A stretch of 61,087 bases of DNA, from contig PMZI01000050.1 of the NCBI GenBank assembly GCA_003170475.1, positions 1-61,087 on the forward strand. The letters run 5' to 3'. Below, piece by piece: positions 1 through 9,599 of this stretch. How positions within the stretch are numbered: the first letter of the stretch is position 1; each line of letters starts with the position of its first letter. Under the pieces are notes generated by a model, which saw nothing but the letters and a program-made list of their open reading frames with translations, made no database searches and was not told the origin of the DNA. The translations under genes and the position numbers were made by a program. This stretch comes from Ignavibacteriota bacterium (lineage in GTDB: Bacteria > Bacteroidota > Ignavibacteria > UBA10030).

Positions 1-2601
1 TTGACGCTGCAGGCCGGCATTGAGCAAGGAAGCGACGGTATCATCATCCGCGGCGGCGGGACGAACCAGACCATCTTCGTCGTCGACGGTTTCGTCCTCA
101 ACGACGAGAGGTCGAATATACCTTACACGGGAGTCGGACTCTCTGCCACCAAGGAAATGCAGGTTCAGACGGGCGGGTTCAACGCTGAGTACGGCAACGT
201 ACGGTCCGGCGTCGTCAACGTCGTAACGAAAGAAGGAGACCGCGGGCACTACAACGGGACATTCAACGTGCAGTATCGCCCAGCGGCCCCGAAACAATTT
301 GGCATCTCTCCATACGACCCCAACTCCTATTTCAACAAGCCGTACACAGACCCAGCCGTCTGCTGGACAGGCACGCACAATGGCGCCTGGGATGCGAATA
401 CGCAGAAACAGTATCCGTACTTCCAGGGTTGGAATGCGATCGCTCTTGCGACGCTGCAAGACAAGGATCCAACAAACGACCTCACGCCCGAAGGGGCCAA
501 GAGGCTCTGGGAATTTCAGCGGCGCAGGCAGGGAGACATTCAGAAGCCGGACTACACCATCGATCTCGGGTTCGGCGGACCGGTCCCCATGCTGAACGAT
601 ATGCTCGGGAATCTCCGTTTCTACATTTCCCACGTGAGCGAACGCAGCATGTTTGTTGTTCCTCTGTCGCGCGATGCTTACACTGACAGTCATACCCAAA
701 TCAAATTTACGTCGGACATTTCTTCGACGATGAAACTCGTGGTCATGGGCCTTTATGGCGAAGATAATTCCGTTTCGCCGTACGAGTGGACGACCGCACC
801 GACCGGTTACCTCATGCGCAGCCAGGCGGAAGTTGCTGACCTCCTGAGCAGCACCGACGGCATGAACGTGCTCTATATGCCCGACCGGTACAGCCCCAGC
901 TCCGTCTACCGTTACACCGTCGGCGCCACGCTGACACAAATGCTCAGCCCGACGACATTCTACGAACTCGCGCTCCAGCGGAATCAAAGCCGCTACAATA
1001 CATTCGCTGACCCGCTCAGGGATACGTCAAGAACCATCCAGGTTGTGCCGGGATACTACACCGACCAATCCCCCTATGGTTACTGGGGCTACACATCTGC
1101 ATCGATTGACGGTGTAATGAGCATGGGTGGGTGGATGAACCTTGGGCGCGATCAGAGCGTGAACGCGACAAACACACTTCGCTTTGCGCTCACAAGTCAG
1201 CTCGACAACGCCAACCAGGTGAAGGCCGGTTTTCAGTTCACGTACGACGATCTGAATATCAACTCCGGAACGTACAGTCCTTCGATGCCGTCATGGACAC
1301 GCAGCATGATTTACCATGTGTTCCCGTATCGGCTTGGAGCGTATGTCCAGGACAAGCTGGAGTTCAACGGCTTCATCGCAAACCTTGGTGTTCGTCTCGA
1401 CTATTCCAATCCCAATTCCGATATGTACGATTTCACTCCGTACGATGCGCTGTTGGGGCAGGTTGTCGGCAATACGATCGAACAGGTCGCACCCAAGGAA
1501 AAAGCGAAATCGCAGATGTACATCAGCCCGCGCGTCGGCATCTCACATCCGATTACGGAGGACTCGAAGCTCTATTTCAACTACGGTCACTTTGTTTCCG
1601 AGCCGTCATCATCGAACCGGTTCCGGCTGCAACGGGAGTCAAACGGACTCGTAACATACCTCGGCAATCCGAACATGGCATTCGAAAAAACGGTGTCGTA
1701 TGAACTGGGATTCGAACAGAACGCGTTCAACATGTTCCTCATCAATCTCGCCGCATACTATAAAGATGTCACCAATCAACCGGGCTGGATCTACTACCAG
1801 AACATCAACTCGTCAGTGCATTACTACGCTGCCACAAGCAATAATTATGCTGATATCAGAGGCTTCGAAGTGACACTGACAAAGGTCGGCGGGCCCTGGA
1901 TCAGCGGTTTCATCAACTATACGTATGATGTCGGTTCGTCGGGCTATTTCAATCTGACGTCATACTATCAGGACGTCAACCAGCAACGTGCGTATCTCCA
2001 GATCAACCCCTATCAATCGAAACCGCATCCGCAGCCGTTTGCACGGGCGAATGTCACGTTCAGCACTCCCACGGGATTCGGGCCTTCATTGTTCGGTTCG
2101 AAGCCGCTCGAGGGCTGGAGCCTGAATTTCCTTGCCACATGGCAGGCGGGAAGTTACGCGACGTACAATCCATTCTCCACTCCAGGAGTTGTGGACAATG
2201 TTCAGTGGAAGGACAATTCCAACGTCGACATCCGGCTCCTCAAGGACTTCCGCTTCAGCAGCTACGATGTTCAGATTTATCTGGATGTCAAGAACGTTTT
2301 CAACTTCAAAATCCTGAACTACGCCGGCTTTGCGGATTCGTATGACTATCAGGATTATCTTGCTTCGCTCTGTTTCCCCTGGATGGATGGAGACAAGAAG
2401 GGGACTGACAGAATCGGAGACTATCGCCCGAACGGGGTGGCATTTGATCCGCTCGAGCCAAATCCAAACAACGACCCGGCGATCACCGCGCGCAACAACG
2501 TCCGGAAAGCAAACAAATCGTATATCGATATGCCAAATGTCACGTCGGTGACATTCCTCAACCCGCGCGATTTCTCATTCGGCATCAGGTTCAGCTTCTG
2601 A
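1..2601 (+). CDS. TonB-dependent receptor, 5' end cut by window edge
   Basis: Outer-membrane TonB-dependent receptor of the kind that imports large nutrients or partners a secreted protein. The window opens inside the gene, so the signal peptide, any N-terminal carboxypeptidase-like domain and the start of the plug are missing. Residues about 10-80 are plug domain: an RGGG turn followed by a VVDG strand, then a GGFNAEYG / SGVVNVVTK segment typical of SusC/CirA-like plugs. The remaining ~780 residues alternate aromatic-rich strands with long polar loops and end in FGIRFSF, a C-terminal aromatic OMP signature. The next gene starts 36 nt downstream with a good ribosome site, so the two are probably one operon. 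Substrate cannot be told. Family assignment is from motifs seen; role is family knowledge. Confidence 0.9.
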   Translation: MTLQAGIEQGSDGIIIRGGGTNQTIFVVDGFVLNDERSNIPYTGVGLSATKEMQVQTGGFNAEYGNVRSGVVNVVTKEGDRGHYNGTFNVQYRPAAPKQFGISPYDPNSYFNKPYTDPAVCWTGTHNGAWDANTQKQYPYFQGWNAIALATLQDKDPTNDLTPEGAKRLWEFQRRRQGDIQKPDYTIDLGFGGPVPMLNDMLGNLRFYISHVSERSMFVVPLSRDAYTDSHTQIKFTSDISSTMKLVVMGLYGEDNSVSPYEWTTAPTGYLMRSQAEVADLLSSTDGMNVLYMPDRYSPSSVYRYTVGATLTQMLSPTTFYELALQRNQSRYNTFADPLRDTSRTIQVVPGYYTDQSPYGYWGYTSASIDGVMSMGGWMNLGRDQSVNATNTLRFALTSQLDNANQVKAGFQFTYDDLNINSGTYSPSMPSWTRSMIYHVFPYRLGAYVQDKLEFNGFIANLGVRLDYSNPNSDMYDFTPYDALLGQVVGNTIEQVAPKEKAKSQMYISPRVGISHPITEDSKLYFNYGHFVSEPSSSNRFRLQRESNGLVTYLGNPNMAFEKTVSYELGFEQNAFNMFLINLAAYYKDVTNQPGWIYYQNINSSVHYYAATSNNYADIRGFEVTLTKVGGPWISGFINYTYDVGSSGYFNLTSYYQDVNQQRAYLQINPYQSKPHPQPFARANVTFSTPTGFGPSLFGSKPLEGWSLNFLATWQAGSYATYNPFSTPGVVDNVQWKDNSNVDIRLLKDFRFSSYDVQIYLDVKNVFNFKILNYAGFADSYDYQDYLASLCFPWMDGDKKGTDRIGDYRPNGVAFDPLEPNPNNDPAITARNNVRKANKSYIDMPNVTSVTFLNPRDFSFGIRFSF

Positions 2602-2637
2602 TGAAGTTTTTAACGACTCGACTATAGGAGAATTACG

Positions 2638-4788
2638 ATGTTTGTCAATCGTACACCCAACTATGTATCAGCGGTTGTCGCAGGCATTCTGCTCATGCTT
2701 TCATATGCGACGGCACAGGTTCCGGAAACGGACAAACGCTACGTGCGTGTGGGCACGCTCCAGACCAAGATCAACGCTTATGGCTCAGAACGCGCCTACA
2801 ACGAGATCTACTACGAAGGACTGCAGTGGCCCGCCGACTATCTATATACCGACAACTCCGTCATCGAGCGACAGCATTTTGGCTGCCAGGATTTCACGGA
2901 TGCTCAACACCAGCACTGGGACTATTACTGCGTTCAGTTCTCGCAAGCGATGGCCAGGGTTTCGACCTATCCCGTCGTCCACAAGCAGATATCGAAGTTC
3001 GATCTCCCCGCCGTCTATGTCGATGGAACGGATATCAACGCGCCCTACAGAGGGGATATTGACGAAATCGATCCGAATCTCATCAGTGACAGGATGGTGT
3101 ACAATGTTGTCAATACCACGATGGGCGTGACGTTGACCCGAAGAATATTCGCGTTCAGTCAGCAGTACCACGACAACTACTACATCAAAGAATACACGTT
3201 CAAGAACACCGGCTTCGTTGACTATTCATCGAATAAGGTTCTCAATGCGACTGTCAAGGGGTTCCGTTTCGGAATGGGTATCCGATATGCCGTGAGCCGC
3301 GAAGGCGCATTCAGCATCGGTGATGGTCAGGATTGGGGAAAACACAGTTGGGTCACAAAGCGCGGCGAAGACTATGCTGCGCATGCCAATGACAAGCTGA
3401 CAGAAGCAAGTCCCATTCCTCAGTGGCTTCGTGCCGGGTACTCGTGGGCTGGACAGGCAAGTGTCAATTCATTCGACAATATCGGTGGTCCCTATGTCAC
3501 TGGAACCGGCAGGTTCCGCGCACCGCAGTTCGCAGGCCACGTTGTCCTGCACGTTGACAAGAGCACAAAGGACAAGGCCGATGATCCGACTCAACCCCCT
3601 ACACTCGGCTGGCACGCAGGCGACACCTGGCCCTCAGGTCTCGGCGACATGACGCAGGGATCTGCTCCGGCTCAGGCTGATATGTACAGAATGCTGAGCG
3701 GTGTTCCCTACAAAGGGCTGGGGCATCCCACACAGCGGATGGATGAGGTATACATGAAATCCAATCCGGATCCTGAAAGCGTCCACGGTGATGTCGGCGG
3801 CACAAATATCTGGATGACATTTGGACCATGGGACATCGCCCCGGGCGACAGTATTGTCCTCGTACTTGCGGAAGGCATCTCCGGGCTGACTCACGAGAAG
3901 TGCGACACGCTTGGATGGAGATATATGCAGGCATATCGAAATTCATCCGACAAGGGTCCTTTCGTGTTGCCCGATGGTTCAACGACGACCGACAAGGACG
4001 TTTACAAGGACACCTGGATCTACACTGGCAGAGATTCGATCATGAAGACCTTCAGCCGTGCGAAGAGAAACTATGATCTCGGTTATCAGATTCCTCAGGC
4101 TCCCCTTCCACCGCCGCTGTTCACTGTGGCATCGGGCGGCGACCGGATCAGCCTTTCCTGGGATCCCAGTCCATCCAAGACCAACTCCGCTTTTGGTGGT
4201 TACATCATTTGTCGCGCCACAGGAAAGCCCGATACGACGTACCAGCGCATCGCCACACTCGGCCCCACGGCGACTTCATTCGATGATGTGACAGCGCAAC
4301 GCGGGTTCTCGTACTACTACTACATATCGGCTTTCTTCGATGGCAGCAACAACACTTCCAACGGTGCGAATCCGACCGGACAGTTGGTCAGCAGCCGGTT
4401 CTACACGAAAACAAATCAGCCCGCGTACCTCCGCAGGATAGCGGGACAGAGTCTTTCGGATATCCGCATCGTGCCGAACCCGTACAACATCGCTTCTCCC
4501 GGCATGCAATATCCCGGAGAGCCGGACAAGATCATGTTTCTGAATATCCCCGGCCATTGCCTCATCAAAATCTATACGGAGAACGGCGACCTCATCAACA
4601 CGATCGCCCACGAGAATGGGAGCGGAGACGAGCCGTGGAACTCCATCACATCGTCCCGTCAGGTGGTTGTAAGCGGGGTGTACATCGTTCACTTCACCGT
4701 GACGGCAGATTACGTCGATCCGGTATCGGGCGCATTGAAGTACGCGAAGGGCGAAACTTCCATTCAGAAGATGATCATTATTCGCTGA
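2638..4788 (+). CDS. Large secreted protein with FN3-like region and type IX-style tail
   Basis: 716 residues. Residues 1-26 form a signal peptide ending ATAQ. The start is supported by TAGGAG 7 nt before the ATG. The middle (30-480) is a hydrophilic domain I do not recognise, rich in aromatic residues and in short DxD/GG turns. Residues ~485-590 resemble a fibronectin type III domain (LSWDPSPS, then YYYYISAF). The last ~90 residues begin IRIVPNPYN and end SGVYIVHFT...QKMIIIR, the pattern of Bacteroidota C-terminal sorting domains exported by the type IX system. It follows the TonB receptor and probably works with it at the cell surface. Function unknown; the sorting-tail call is by similarity to the clearer tail at 36773-38170. 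Confidence 0.8.
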   Translation: MFVNRTPNYVSAVVAGILLMLSYATAQVPETDKRYVRVGTLQTKINAYGSERAYNEIYYEGLQWPADYLYTDNSVIERQHFGCQDFTDAQHQHWDYYCVQFSQAMARVSTYPVVHKQISKFDLPAVYVDGTDINAPYRGDIDEIDPNLISDRMVYNVVNTTMGVTLTRRIFAFSQQYHDNYYIKEYTFKNTGFVDYSSNKVLNATVKGFRFGMGIRYAVSREGAFSIGDGQDWGKHSWVTKRGEDYAAHANDKLTEASPIPQWLRAGYSWAGQASVNSFDNIGGPYVTGTGRFRAPQFAGHVVLHVDKSTKDKADDPTQPPTLGWHAGDTWPSGLGDMTQGSAPAQADMYRMLSGVPYKGLGHPTQRMDEVYMKSNPDPESVHGDVGGTNIWMTFGPWDIAPGDSIVLVLAEGISGLTHEKCDTLGWRYMQAYRNSSDKGPFVLPDGSTTTDKDVYKDTWIYTGRDSIMKTFSRAKRNYDLGYQIPQAPLPPPLFTVASGGDRISLSWDPSPSKTNSAFGGYIICRATGKPDTTYQRIATLGPTATSFDDVTAQRGFSYYYYISAFFDGSNNTSNGANPTGQLVSSRFYTKTNQPAYLRRIAGQSLSDIRIVPNPYNIASPGMQYPGEPDKIMFLNIPGHCLIKIYTENGDLINTIAHENGSGDEPWNSITSSRQVVVSGVYIVHFTVTADYVDPVSGALKYAKGETSIQKMIIIR

Positions 4789-4813
4789 TCTGAAGCACAT
4801 TGATAAGAGACAA

Positions 4814-4843
4814 AAACGCCCCCGCTTGGGGGCGTTTGCTTTT
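4814..4843 (+). terminator. Rho-independent terminator after the receptor operon
   Basis: Perfect 10-bp stem AAACGCCCCC / GGGGGCGTTT with a GCTT loop (4814-4837), followed by GCTTTT. It lies 26 nt past the stop codon at 4788 and ends the first + strand unit. Confidence 0.9.
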
Positions 4844-5054
4844 CATGGCCTTCACAGTGAAATTAACAGACCCGAGCGAGCGGCGAAATTACGGCAATGA
4901 GCGGAGGTGGCTCAGTCACGGGAGCTTAAATTCTGGACGTCTTTCACCCCACACATCTTAAGCCTGTCCGGAATTTTCGGCACGTGAGTTGGACGGATGT
5001 CCGCGCGTTTAGTATCGGGACGATCTTTCTTTTGAGGGCGTCCACAAAGCGCCG

Positions 5055-5139
5055 TTGTCATTTCGATCCCGATTCATCGGGAGAGAAATCTTTCTTCTTG
5101 TTCAGATTTCTCAGTCGCGGGGCTCCTTCGAAATGACAA
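5055..5139. repeat. 85-bp nested palindromic repeat element
   Basis: The ends are perfect 12-bp inverted repeats, TTGTCATTTCGA (5055-5066) and its complement (5128-5139). Inside lie a second inverted pair, GAGAAATCT (5083-5091) with AGATTTCTC (5104-5112), and a small 6-bp hairpin CCCGAT-TC-ATCGGG (5068-5081). I recall very similar interspersed palindromes in Bacteroidota/Ignavibacteria genomes, but cannot check copy number here; only one copy is in this window. The rest of the 4844-5266 gap shows no gene or other structure that I can see. Confidence 0.7.
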
Positions 5140-5266
5140 ATGTAGCTTGTGGGTCAGCCACACATGTCTCGCAGCTGTGATGCAGCCAACGGTGTAGTCT
5201 ATTCACATTCTGGACCCCTGCTTTCGCAAAGATGACTTGTTTCTCTTAGGATATGCTTCTGAATCC

Positions 5267-5671
5267 CTACTTCGCCCCAAGAGCTTTCGCCGTCTTCTCA
5301 ACATCCGCGGGATCAACCCACAGAATCGCACCGTAGCTCCTTCCGGCTACCACAGCCTCCGTTGCAACGATATTGACGCCGGCTTTAGAAATGGCATCCA
5401 GATCAGCCTGGAGCGCTCCGGTCTTGTCAACGCCGCTCAGGTAAAACGCCGTCCCTTCCTCTAACAGAACTCCTGCGGCCTTCCACGCCGTTCGCAGTTT
5501 GTCTGGGCTCTTTGCAACCACCAGAAGTTCGCCGTGCGTCCCCTGACCGATCCCTTTGAGGCTGAGCAGGCCAAGATCCTTCGCCTTCAAATCTTTGGCG
5601 AAATTGCACAACTCTCCCGGCTTGTCTTCGAGCTTCGCCTTGAAATAGACGACACGCTTTGCTGTTCCCAT
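5267..5671 (-). CDS. ACT-domain protein
   Basis: 134-residue soluble protein made of two ACT-like halves. Residues ~5-65 begin RVVYFKAKLEDKPGEL, the strand-helix entry of an ACT domain with the DKPGEL turn that commonly lines the ligand site. Residues ~68-130 repeat the fold more loosely. ACT domains bind amino acids and control amino-acid enzymes, but no catalytic domain is attached, so this is a stand-alone regulator or binding protein. GGAGG sits 6 nt before the ATG. It is the last gene of the long - strand block and appears to be monocistronic: 437 nt separate it from the cold-shock gene. Ligand unknown. Confidence 0.8.
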   Translation of the reverse strand: MGTAKRVVYFKAKLEDKPGELCNFAKDLKAKDLGLLSLKGIGQGTHGELLVVAKSPDKLRTAWKAAGVLLEEGTAFYLSGVDKTGALQADLDAISKAGVNIVATEAVVAGRSYGAILWVDPADVEKTAKALGAK

Positions 5672-6044
5672 ATGATCCTCCGGTCATCTTGATGATTAAG
5701 CGGTTGATGAGTGGTACAGTGTTTAGATCGTTGACTGGTTCATGTAATACTCTCTGGATTCGACAATCGAATCGAGCATCAGTTGGATCATGACATCACT
5801 GCTCTCACGTACCTTCTGAAAGCAAAAACCTCCTTCATCGCATCTGCGATTCCGGAGGCTCGTCACAATCCGTTCCCTCTTGAAGCCTTCCCCGGCTTCA
5901 GCACGCGATTATAGTACTGCGTTTCCCTGCGAGTGTCAAGCGGCCTGAAGGATTGTCACATTCGAGAGGACCTCTTCTCCACCGTCACCGCGGATCAGAG
6001 AGAGCAGTTTGAGGCTGAGTCGCTACCTGTGATGCGCTCCTCCA
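5672..6044. other. Intergenic region upstream of the ACT gene
   Basis: About 370 nt with no credible reading frame. It must hold the promoter of the ACT gene. A run of short imperfect inverted repeats (for example around 5870-5905) is visible, but nothing that I can assign. Confidence 0.4.
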
Positions 6045-6083
6045 AATACAAAACCCCGTCCCTCTTTTCAGAGAGACGGGGTT
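6045..6083 (-). terminator. Rho-independent terminator of the cold-shock gene
   Basis: On the - strand, a 14-bp stem with one mismatch (6052-6065 with 6070-6083, loop 6066-6069) is followed by TTTTGTATTT. It lies 25 nt beyond the stop codon of the cold-shock gene. Confidence 0.88.
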
Positions 6084-6108
6084 CGTTGTTACTGCTTCGA
6101 AGATCCGA

Positions 6109-6309
6109 TTAGACTACGGAGACGTTCGATGCCTGGAGGCCTTTGGGGCCTTTTTCGACATCAAATTCAACCGTGTCACCCTCGTTCAGGCTCTTGTACC
6201 CGGCGCTTGTGATCGCCTTAAAGTGAACGAATACATCTTCGCCACTAGCACGTGAAATGAACCCAAAACCCTTCGCTGCGTTGAACCATTTGACTGTTCC
6301 TTTTTCCAT
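6109..6309 (-). CDS. Cold-shock domain protein (CspA family)
   Basis: 66-residue single cold-shock domain, the usual length for the family. RNP1 (KGFGFI, residues 13-18) and RNP2 (VFVHF, 26-30) are intact, so single-stranded RNA/DNA binding is expected; these proteins act as RNA chaperones during temperature shift or growth change. An AGGA site precedes the ATG. About 420 nt of gene-free DNA lie upstream, and a strong terminator follows, so the gene is transcribed alone. A long leader is common for cold-shock genes, but I did not identify a specific thermosensor structure. Confidence 0.95.
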   Translation of the reverse strand: MEKGTVKWFNAAKGFGFISRASGEDVFVHFKAITSAGYKSLNEGDTVEFDVEKGPKGLQASNVSVV

Positions 6310-6733
6310 GGAACACGTCCTTTCTTATTATTTTTACAACCCGACTCAACCGTCGGGCAAGGTGTACGCCGAACATACGGACCTGAAAACTACTCCTTAC
6401 TCCTGGGGTGTAAACCCGGGAGCTTCATCTGATTAACGGCGTTCGACCTTGGAAGGTGTTCGTGCGGTTCGTCAGCGGTTCCGCTTTTCACAACCACTCG
6501 TGCTGACATAGTCGTGAACGCGGGAGGTTCCGGGAAACGTGCTCATCTTACACAATAAGTGCCGACAAGCTCTCCCGAAAGAGAATAGACGGTGTACTGT
6601 TGTTTGTCATAGATAAGATACGCAAATCCTCCATCACTTCATAGCACAATCTGAACATAATCACAGCCGGGCGTGAGACCGTCGCCCTTCTCATAAAACC
6701 CTGACCTGCGTGCTCTGGCGGGGAGGCTCCACA
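6310..6733. other. Gene-free region between radical SAM and cold-shock genes; possible gene remnant
   Basis: Probably holds the cold-shock promoter and leader. On the - strand, positions about 6545-6705 read as two protein-like blocks in one frame broken by a single TGA: one ending CDYVQIVL, then one containing GFAYLIYDKQQYTVYS and SGELVGTYCVR before a second TGA (6543-6545). The second block has no start codon. This looks like a decayed C-terminus, but it could be chance. Confidence 0.3.
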
Positions 6734-8794
6734 TCAAAACGTCTGCTTTCGGGTCAGGTGATACGGTGCCTTTGGGTCCTTCTCCATTTCGCCATTTAGG
6801 AGAACGGAGAGGAAACGGAAGCCATGCACGCATTCGAACAACCAGAGCTCGACCCACTTCAGCGGGTTCCATAGATGGAGATACCACCTCCTCCAGGTCC
6901 GCTCTACGGAGAGTCTCGTAAATGCATCGGCAAACGGATTTCGCTTCTTGAACCAGAGTTGCACGCGGGAGGGAACTTTGATCTCGGGCATATCGACGGA
7001 AAGCTTTCTATAAAATGCCGAGAGTTCGCGTGTGCTGAGATCCCGCCAATCGACAATGTTTTGCTTCTTTTTTGCGACCATCTCGTGCAGCGCTTCTTCG
7101 ATACCGCTCTTTTGGCGGCTCCGAAGCCAGACTTCCTCCAACTGGAAGAACAGTTTCACCAAACCCCACACCCGGACTGTTAGTACTTTTGTGCGATTCA
7201 ACCAGAACGGAACGGCCGCTTCTTGCGGAAATCCTGCCCGGCGATCGTTGCGCCGGCGGACGGTCCAGAATCCGCAATTCATGGGATTCAGTCCTTCGAT
7301 GCGCGAGGAGTAAAGATACCACGCAAAAAAGGAGAGCCTCTCACGATAGGCAAAGTGGTCCCGCTTCCACAGCCGAAGGACATTAATCATGTGCTCAGTG
7401 GAGTAAAACTGCTCCCATGCGTCCTTGTATGCCTGCATGAGCTCGTCACACGTCATGCGCTCCGGCTTCACGGCGACGTGGGCCGAATCATAGGTATTGA
7501 GATCTTCGTGCATCCATCGTTTCTCCTTCCACCATCGCTGGTGATCTCTTGACCCCGGGAGGGGTGAGAGAATGTAGAAGGAAGCCGAATCGAACATCAT
7601 CCGCTGGAGTTCGGCAATATCTTCCTTGAGACTCTCCGGCGTGTCGAAAGGCAATCCAAGAATATACCCTGCATGGCAGGTAATGCCGAGCGAGTGGCAG
7701 TGATCAATGAGGTTTTTGTATTCGGAAACCTGGTTCTGATACTTATCCTGAGAATGGAGATTCTCCCGGTTCACACTCTCCACGCCGAAAAACACCTGAT
7801 TACACCCTGCGCGGGCCGCAAGTTCGAAGAAATCTCCTCCGGGCATCTTCCTCGCCGCAAGATCGCTCTGCATCATAAATGTGAATGGAACGTCCTCTTC
7901 TTCGCGCAGGCGGATCAACCCGGCAAACAGTTCCCGCCATCGCGGGTTTCGCGCGGTGTTGTCGTCTGTGAAGAAGGAATGGGACACGCCTGCATCGCGA
8001 TAGCTCTGCCTCACAAAGTCGACCACCTGTTTCGGCTCCCGGCACCGCATGGTCCTTCCCTGCACGTTGATGATCGTGCAGAAATCACAGGTAAACACGC
8101 AACCTCGGCCCGTGTCAATGGTGGTAAATCGCGATGAGAAGTTTTCGAATTCATCCTTGGTGATGTGCGGAAGGGGAACATTGAGCAGGTTCGGAGTGGG
8201 GTTCAGAAGATTGTAAAGCGGCAGCTGCCGTCCCCGGAGTACATCTTCGACGATCGCAGTCAATCGCCCCTCCTCCACCTCTCCAGCCACAAGAGTAATT
8301 CCCATCGACATTGCCTTCCTGAGATCGGCTGTCACGCCAATCATGGCGACCATGCCGCTCACATGAAAACCGCCGATGAGCACCGGAATGTCATGCGCCC
8401 GGAATTTCGCAGCAATATCCAGAGCACGGGGGTACTGGTTCGATTGCACGCCGACAAGCATGACAATCGACTTTGTACCGAAGACCTGTGACTGATCTAT
8501 GATTTCTTTGTACGGTATCCACTCAATCGCTTCATCAATCTTTCGAAGTGTCAGCGACACTCCCTTCATGAAGGGGGCGTTGACGAAGTCGTTCACGAGC
8601 GTGCCGATTTGCGTTAGCGTGTTGCTGCGTATGACGCCGATTTTTGTTTTAATCGGGTACCCATCGTCCGTATAGTTCGTTGCCCGAATGAGCGTAACGT
8701 CCAGTTCCTGAACTCCATATTCTTTCAGAGTTCGGGAATCGGACGGACTGTCGTGGACCTGCTTCGCCTCGTTTCCTTCGATGAGCGCTTGCAT
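6734..8794 (-). CDS. B12-binding-domain radical SAM protein
   Basis: 686 residues from the ATG at 8794, chosen over one 11 codons upstream because AAAGGA stands 6 nt before it. Residues ~20-190 form a cobalamin-binding-type Rossmann region (IVMLVGVQSNQYPRA, then PVLIGGFHVSG). Residues ~230-420 hold the radical SAM core: GRGCVFTCDFC provides the C-x3-C-x2-C motif for the 4Fe-4S cluster, followed by FFTDDNTARN and GILGLPFDTPESL-like (YILGLPFDTPESL) strands. The C-terminal ~250 residues are rich in Trp, Arg and Tyr and match no domain that I know. Members do methylations or unusual C-C chemistry; many act in lipid or natural-product pathways. There is no pathway gene beside it. Substrate unknown. 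Confidence 0.9.
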   Translation of the reverse strand: MQALIEGNEAKQVHDSPSDSRTLKEYGVQELDVTLIRATNYTDDGYPIKTKIGVIRSNTLTQIGTLVNDFVNAPFMKGVSLTLRKIDEAIEWIPYKEIIDQSQVFGTKSIVMLVGVQSNQYPRALDIAAKFRAHDIPVLIGGFHVSGMVAMIGVTADLRKAMSMGITLVAGEVEEGRLTAIVEDVLRGRQLPLYNLLNPTPNLLNVPLPHITKDEFENFSSRFTTIDTGRGCVFTCDFCTIINVQGRTMRCREPKQVVDFVRQSYRDAGVSHSFFTDDNTARNPRWRELFAGLIRLREEEDVPFTFMMQSDLAARKMPGGDFFELAARAGCNQVFFGVESVNRENLHSQDKYQNQVSEYKNLIDHCHSLGITCHAGYILGLPFDTPESLKEDIAELQRMMFDSASFYILSPLPGSRDHQRWWKEKRWMHEDLNTYDSAHVAVKPERMTCDELMQAYKDAWEQFYSTEHMINVLRLWKRDHFAYRERLSFFAWYLYSSRIEGLNPMNCGFWTVRRRNDRRAGFPQEAAVPFWLNRTKVLTVRVWGLVKLFFQLEEVWLRSRQKSGIEEALHEMVAKKKQNIVDWRDLSTRELSAFYRKLSVDMPEIKVPSRVQLWFKKRNPFADAFTRLSVERTWRRWYLHLWNPLKWVELWLFECVHGFRFLSVLLNGEMEKDPKAPYHLTRKQTF

Positions 8795-8935
8795 GGATAA
8801 TCCTTTTGAGAGTTGGGGGGAGAGCAATAAGCGACGTTCGTCCTATGGTGCGACAACATTCCTCTAGTGATTTTCAATCAGTCAGCAGACTTGATGTTGA
8901 GTGCGTAGTGGCAAGGTCACGCACCCACAACGAGT

Positions 8936-9193
8936 TCATGGAGAAAGGCGTAAACGTGGTTTCGGTGCTAGGACCGCTCCAGCGCGCTTCTTGCTTTGGG
9001 TCCGCTTCACTTGAAATGCCGAATCAACTTCTACAACTTCGCCCTCAGGACCGTAGTGAACCATTCGGCCTGTCGTATCATAGCGATGAAATGAGAGATT
9101 TCTGATGTAGGTGTCTTGGTCGTGTGCTTTTGTCGCTGTGTGTATTTCCCCGCGAATGAAAGACCACAACCGAAAGATCGGCGATAAGTTCAT
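8936..9193 (-). CDS. Possible small hypothetical protein
   Basis: An 85-codon frame on the same strand as its neighbours. It contains a plausible soluble segment (LSFHRYDTTGRMVHYGPEGE) and a basic, proline-ended tail. No Shine-Dalgarno site is evident, the family is not recognised, and the flanking DNA on both sides (8795-8935, 9194-9275) is non-coding. It may be a decayed or spurious gene. Confidence 0.3.
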   Translation of the reverse strand: MNLSPIFRLWSFIRGEIHTATKAHDQDTYIRNLSFHRYDTTGRMVHYGPEGEVVEVDSAFQVKRTQSKKRAGAVLAPKPRLRLSP

Positions 9194-9275
9194 ACGAAGA
9201 TTTCAATGAATGTGAATGAGTGACAGATGAAACTGCAGCAATCCGGTCAGAGAGACTGAGGGCAAAGCAGCGCCT

Positions 9276-9569
9276 TCAGACCCCTCCACCGCTTTCTCCC
9301 CCATCATCCTGCCCACCGGATCCTTCGTTCAGATCCGTCGGTTTTGTGGACCTGTTTCCCGGCTGCTGGATTCGTTGATTCATCGAGGTTGTCTCATCGC
9401 GTTGGCCGATGGACTTCAGCCCGTACAACCACTTCACGAAATCCTGTTCAGGATCTTGGAAGGGGGGTGAACTGCCCCTGTGGTTTGCCTGAGTATTGTC
9501 GTTCTTCATGATCATACTCCCTGCATGAATGTGAAATCCTTCCCTCGAATTGCCCCGGTCCGAACTCAT
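9276..9569 (-). CDS. Small hydrophilic hypothetical protein
   Basis: 97 residues, strongly polar (Asp, Gln, Gly, Ser rich) and probably disordered; it ends in a Gly/Asp-rich tail. AGAGGTG precedes the ATG at 9569. A second start at 9509 (MKNDNTQANH, 77 residues) has GGGAG 7 nt upstream and is about equally likely. A short ordered stretch, PEQDFVKWLYGLKSIG, is the only folded-looking part. It lies directly downstream of the csbD-like gene and may share its stress promoter at 10075-10129. Function unknown. Confidence 0.5.
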   Translation of the reverse strand: MSSDRGNSREGFHIHAGSMIMKNDNTQANHRGSSPPFQDPEQDFVKWLYGLKSIGQRDETTSMNQRIQQPGNRSTKPTDLNEGSGGQDDGGESGGGV

Positions 9570-9599
9570 CGGAACACCTCTTCAGCCGCCCCAAGCAGA

